Position numbers and translations under genes: made by a program
Origin: Herbaspirillum sp. RV1423
GTDB lineage: Bacteria > Pseudomonadota > Gammaproteobacteria > Burkholderiales > Burkholderiaceae_D
Length of the DNA: 64,000 nucleotides
Assembly (NCBI RefSeq): GCF_000577615.1
Contig: NZ_CBXX010000005.1
Coordinates: 124,001 to 188,000, forward strand
Direction of reading: 5' to 3'
Shown: positions 60,953-64,000 of the stretch, piece by piece
Position numbering within the stretch: the first letter of the stretch is position 1
How the letters are laid out: every line of letters starts with the position of its first letter
The notes under the pieces: model-generated
Database searches by the model: none
What the model was told of the DNA's origin: nothing
Seen by the model: the letters and a program-made list of their open reading frames with translations, nothing else

Positions 60953-62298
60953 CGCCGTTGGTCCTTGGTTCCCTGTATGGGATAGTCACCATTGTCGTGA
61001 TGTGCTCCGGCATGCCGATCGCATTTGCGCTCGGCGTGGTGGCGACATCCTTCATGTATTTTTTCATGCCGGCGTCATCGCTCGATACCGTGACGCAAAA
61101 CGTCTATGAAGAAATCGCTTCCATCACCTTGCTGTCGATTCCGCTGTTCATCCTGAAAGGCGCGGCCATCGGCAAGTCGCCCGCCGGCAAGGACTTGTAC
61201 TCGGCCATCCACGCCTGGTTGAATCGCGTACCCGGCGGCCTCGGCATCGCCAATGTGTTCGCCTGCGCCCTGTTCGCCGCGATGGCGGGTTCGTCGCCGG
61301 CGACGTGCTCGGCTATCGGCTCGGCCGGCATTCCGGAAATGCGCCGGCGCGGTTATTCGCCAGGGTTTGCGGCGGGCATCATCGCCGCGGGCGGCACGCT
61401 GGGCATCCTGCTGCCGCCGTCGATCACCATGATCCTGTATGCGGTGGCGGCCGAGCAATCGCTGGGGCGTTTGTTCCTCGCGGGCATCGGCCCCGGCTTG
61501 CTGTTGGTGGTCCTGTTTGCCGGCTATGCCGTGTATCGTGCGCGCAAGGAATACAAGATAGCGCATGCGATCTACATCGGCGGCGGCGCCAAGTCGGCTT
61601 ATCTCGACGACGAGCATTTCACGCTGGCGCAAAAGGTGGAAATGCTGCCGCGCGTGCTGCCTTTCCTGATCCTGCTGATCGGCGTGATGGTGGCGCTGTA
61701 CGGCGGTTTCGCCACGCCGTCGGAAACCGCCGGCCTGGGCGCCTTGCTGGCCATCGTGCTGATCGCCGTCGTCTATCGCATCTACAAGCCGCGCGAGCTG
61801 GTGCCTTTCCTCAATTCGACCATCAAGGAGTCCGGCATGCTGCTGCTGATCATCGGCATGTCGCTGCTGTATTCCTATGTGATGAGCTACCTGCACATCA
61901 GCCAGTCGGCGGCGCAGTGGGTGGTCGACATGCACCTGTCGAAATGGCTGCTGCTGGCGGTGATCCTGCTGATGGTGATCGTGCTCGGCTTCTTCCTGCC
62001 GCCGGTATCGATTATCCTGATGACGGCGCCGATCATCCTGCCGCCGTTGCGGGAAGCCGGGTTTGACCTGATCTGGTTCGGCATCGTCATGACCGTGGTC
62101 ATGGAAATGGGCCTGATCCATCCGCCTGTCGGATTGAATTTATTCGTGATCAAGAACATCGCTCCCGACATTGCCCTGTCGGAAGTCATCAAGGGAACCA
62201 TTCCGTTCCTGGCGCTGATGTTCCTGGCCGTGATCTTGTTGTGTATTTTTCCGGGTATTGCCACCGGCTTGCCTAATATCATCATGGGAGTGAAGTAG
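60949..62298 (+). CDS. TRAP large permease subunit DctM
   Basis: A 449-residue DctM protein with about 12 helices. Landmarks: CSGMPIAFALGVVATSF, ITLLSIPLFILKGAAIGKSP, AAMAGSSPATCSAIGSAGIP (sodium site region), GGTLGILLPPSITMILYAV, and GLIHPPVGLNLFVI. It is the transport subunit of the TRAP system. mdcA begins directly after its stop codon. Confidence 0.94.
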   Translation: MTPLVLGSLYGIVTIVVMCSGMPIAFALGVVATSFMYFFMPASSLDTVTQNVYEEIASITLLSIPLFILKGAAIGKSPAGKDLYSAIHAWLNRVPGGLGIANVFACALFAAMAGSSPATCSAIGSAGIPEMRRRGYSPGFAAGIIAAGGTLGILLPPSITMILYAVAAEQSLGRLFLAGIGPGLLLVVLFAGYAVYRARKEYKIAHAIYIGGGAKSAYLDDEHFTLAQKVEMLPRVLPFLILLIGVMVALYGGFATPSETAGLGALLAIVLIAVVYRIYKPRELVPFLNSTIKESGMLLLIIGMSLLYSYVMSYLHISQSAAQWVVDMHLSKWLLLAVILLMVIVLGFFLPPVSIILMTAPIILPPLREAGFDLIWFGIVMTVVMEMGLIHPPVGLNLFVIKNIAPDIALSEVIKGTIPFLALMFLAVILLCIFPGIATGLPNIIMGVK

Positions 62299-63966
62299 AT
62301 GTCTGCCACCGGCCACGTCTGGAATCGTCGGCAAACCAATCGCAATGAACGCCTGGCGCGCGCAAGCGGCGTGCTGGGCAATTCGCTCGAAGGCAAGCTG
62401 TTGCCGTCGGCGCGCATTGCCGATTTGCTGTACGCCGTCATCGAATCGGGCGATCGCGTTTGCCTCGAAGGCAACAACCAGAAGCAGGCCGACTTCCTGT
62501 CGAAGGCGCTGGCCGGACTCGACCCGGCGCGCGTGCATGACCTGCACATGCTGTTCTCGGTGCTGGCCTTGCCGGAGCATCTGGATGTGTTCGACAAAGG
62601 CATTGCCTCCAAACTGGATTTTTCTTTCTCCGGTCCGCAGGCGGGGCGGCTGGCCAAGCTGGCCTCGGCCGGGAAGCTCAACATTGGCGCCATTCATACC
62701 TATCTGGAATTGTTCGGCCGCTATTTCGTCGACCTGACGCCGCGTGTCGCCCTGGTGGCGGCGCAGGCGGCGGATCGCTACGGCAATCTGTATACCGGCC
62801 CCAACACCGAAGACACGCCGGCGATTGTCGAAGCCACCGCCTTCAGCAGCGGCATCGTCATCGCCCAGGTCAATGAAATCGTCGATGTGTTGCCGCGCAT
62901 CGACATTCCGTCTGACTGGGTCAGCTTCGTGACCAAGGCGCCGACGCCGCATTACATCGAACCGCTGTTCACGCGCGACCCCGCGCAGATCTCGGAAATC
63001 CAGGTGCTCATGGCGATGATGGCCATCAAGGGCATCTATGCCGAATACGGCGTGCAGCGCCTGAATCACGGCATCGGCTTCGACACCGCCGCCATCGAGC
63101 TGATCCTGCCGACCTATGCCGAATCGCTCGGCCTGCGCGGCAAGATCTGCAAGCATTGGGCGCTCAATCCGCATCCCGCATTGATCCCCGCCATCGAAGC
63201 CGGCTTCGTCGAGTCGATCCATTCCTTCGGTTCGGAACTGGGCATGGAGGACTATATCCGCGCGCGTCCCGACGTCTTCTTCGTCGGCCCGGACGGCTCC
63301 ATGCGCAGCAACCGGGCCTTTTCGCAGACCGCAGGCCATTACGCCTGCGACATGTTCATCGGTTCGACCTTGCAGATCGACCTGCAGGGCAATTCGTCGA
63401 CCGCGACATTGGGACGCATCGCCGGTTTCGGCGGCGCACCCAACATGGGCGCCGACGCGCGCGGCCGCCGTCACGCCAGTCCGGCCTGGCTCAAGGCCGG
63501 CCAGCAGGCAAGGGTCGGCAAGAACACCATTCCGCGCGGCCAGAAGCTGGTGGTGCAGACGGTGGAAACCTTCCGCGAACACATGCAGCCGGCCTTCGTC
63601 GAGCGGCTCGACGCCTGGCAACTGGCCGAACAGGCCAGGATGCCGATTCCGCCGGTCATGATCTACGGCGACGACGTTACCCATATCCTGACCGAAGAAG
63701 GCATCGCCAACCTGCTGCTGTGCCGCACCGACGAAGAGCGTGAACAGGCGATTCGCGGCGTCGCCGGCTACACGCCGGTCGGCCTGGCGCGCGACAAACG
63801 CATGGTGGAAAATCTGCGCGACCGCGGCATCATCCGCCGCGCCGAAGACATGGGCATCGACAAGCGCCTCGCCACGCGCGACCTGCTGGCGGCCAAGAAC
63901 ATGAAGGATCTGGTGCGCGCTTCCGGCGGCCTGTACAACCCGCCCAAACGTTTCAGGAACTGGTGA
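62299..63966 (+). CDS. mdcA: Malonate decarboxylase alpha subunit (acetyl-S-ACP:malonate ACP transferase)
   Basis: A 555-residue MdcA. The alpha subunit swaps acetyl for malonyl on the prosthetic group of the delta-subunit carrier protein MdcC. Recognisable parts: WNRRQTNRNERLARASG, GDRVCLEGNNQKQADFLSKA, LHMLFSVLALPEHLDVFDKG, TGPNTEDTPAIVEATAF, GLRGKICKHWALNPHPALIP, and the C-terminal GLYNPPKRFRNW. Length matches the family (about 550). It starts immediately after dctM (TAGATG) and is followed within two bases by the start of mdcC. Together with the TRAP genes and GntR repressor this forms a malonate uptake and use operon continuing beyond the window. Confidence 0.95.
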   Translation: MSATGHVWNRRQTNRNERLARASGVLGNSLEGKLLPSARIADLLYAVIESGDRVCLEGNNQKQADFLSKALAGLDPARVHDLHMLFSVLALPEHLDVFDKGIASKLDFSFSGPQAGRLAKLASAGKLNIGAIHTYLELFGRYFVDLTPRVALVAAQAADRYGNLYTGPNTEDTPAIVEATAFSSGIVIAQVNEIVDVLPRIDIPSDWVSFVTKAPTPHYIEPLFTRDPAQISEIQVLMAMMAIKGIYAEYGVQRLNHGIGFDTAAIELILPTYAESLGLRGKICKHWALNPHPALIPAIEAGFVESIHSFGSELGMEDYIRARPDVFFVGPDGSMRSNRAFSQTAGHYACDMFIGSTLQIDLQGNSSTATLGRIAGFGGAPNMGADARGRRHASPAWLKAGQQARVGKNTIPRGQKLVVQTVETFREHMQPAFVERLDAWQLAEQARMPIPPVMIYGDDVTHILTEEGIANLLLCRTDEEREQAIRGVAGYTPVGLARDKRMVENLRDRGIIRRAEDMGIDKRLATRDLLAAKNMKDLVRASGGLYNPPKRFRNW

Positions 63967-63967
63967 T

Positions 63968-64000
63968 ATGGAAACCTTGAATTATCGTTTTGAAAACGGC
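63968..64000 (+). CDS. mdcC: Malonate decarboxylase acyl carrier (delta) subunit, first 11 codons only
   Basis: ATG at 63968, one base after the mdcA stop, opens METLNYRFENG and runs off the window. MdcC proteins begin with a similar METL-x-F/Y segment, and mdcC often follows mdcA. Partial by window edge only. Confidence 0.7.
   Translation, partial: METLNYRFENG

Noticed and set aside
1..64000. CRISPR array, rRNA operon, prophage or replication origin
   Set aside because: No regularly spaced direct repeats, rRNA sequence, phage structural genes, dnaA boxes or parAB seen.

Overview
The window looks like the chromosome of a GC-rich betaproteobacterium of the order Burkholderiales, probably Oxalobacteraceae and Herbaspirillum-like. 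This is judged from gene content and protein flavour; no database was searched. Most of it is dense, ordinary coding sequence. The accessory stretches are at about 13.6-20.3 kb and 28.9-32.3 kb, and there is one small repeat element at 40.66-40.80 kb.

Layout. (1) 1-13.6 kb: a cellulose operon bcsA-bcsB-bcsZ-bcsC followed without a break by four genes resembling wssF-G-H-I (SGNH protein, AlgF-, AlgI- and AlgJ-like), so the polymer is probably O-acetylated cellulose. (2) 13.6-20.3 kb: a decayed IS21 istA relic, an AT-rich block, a two-partner secretion pair (tpsB plus a tpsA cut off by a reversed IS3-family transposase fragment) and a tRNA-Ser(UGA). (3) 20.4-28.7 kb: an SDR-like protein lacking the catalytic Tyr/Lys, a 28-residue membrane peptide, a TauE/SafE permease, then a LysR-controlled CoA-ester cluster (hydratase, acyl-CoA dehydrogenase, class III CoA-transferase, CitE-like lyase, orphan DctP) that resembles itaconate/methylsuccinate degradation. 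(4) 28.9-32.2 kb: a type VI secretion cargo islet with a VgrG N-terminal stub, small ORFs, a Tli1-like lipoprotein and a Tle1-like (DUF2235) lipase. (5) 32.4-42.8 kb: aldo/keto reductase, MFS exporter, secreted unknown, peptide-binding protein, a large PAS-GAF-GGDEF-EAL protein, a 134-bp MITE-like element, and the glutathione-dependent formaldehyde pathway frmA-fghA. (6) 42.9-48.1 kb: an EmrAB-OMF tripartite drug pump divergent from a TetR repressor, with a palindromic operator between them. (7) 48.2-53.0 kb: a cupredoxin-like protein with a second GGDEF-EAL protein, then a secreted-repeat protein with an ECF sigma/anti-sigma pair. (8) 53.1-53.8 kb: two tiny YjfB-like proteins, each with its own FliA-like (sigma-28) promoter and terminator. 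(9) 53.9-58.4 kb: hipBA coupled to a pseudouridine synthase, a type-2 argC and a LysR regulator. (10) 58.4-64.0 kb: a GntR/FCD repressor with an MdcY/MatR-like operator, a TRAP transporter dctPQM, mdcA and the first codons of mdcC, i.e. the start of a malonate uptake and decarboxylation operon.

Themes. Cyclic-di-GMP links several parts: BcsA has an intact PilZ domain, and both GGDEF-EAL proteins keep the catalytic and inhibitory-site motifs. The small sigma-28-type genes suggest a flagellar regulon, so this organism probably switches between cellulose-based attachment and motility. No wholly new system could be proven. The best leads are the paired sigma-28 micro-genes, the MITE-like element, the Tle1/Tli1 islet on a broken VgrG, and the orphan DctP in the itaconate-like cluster.
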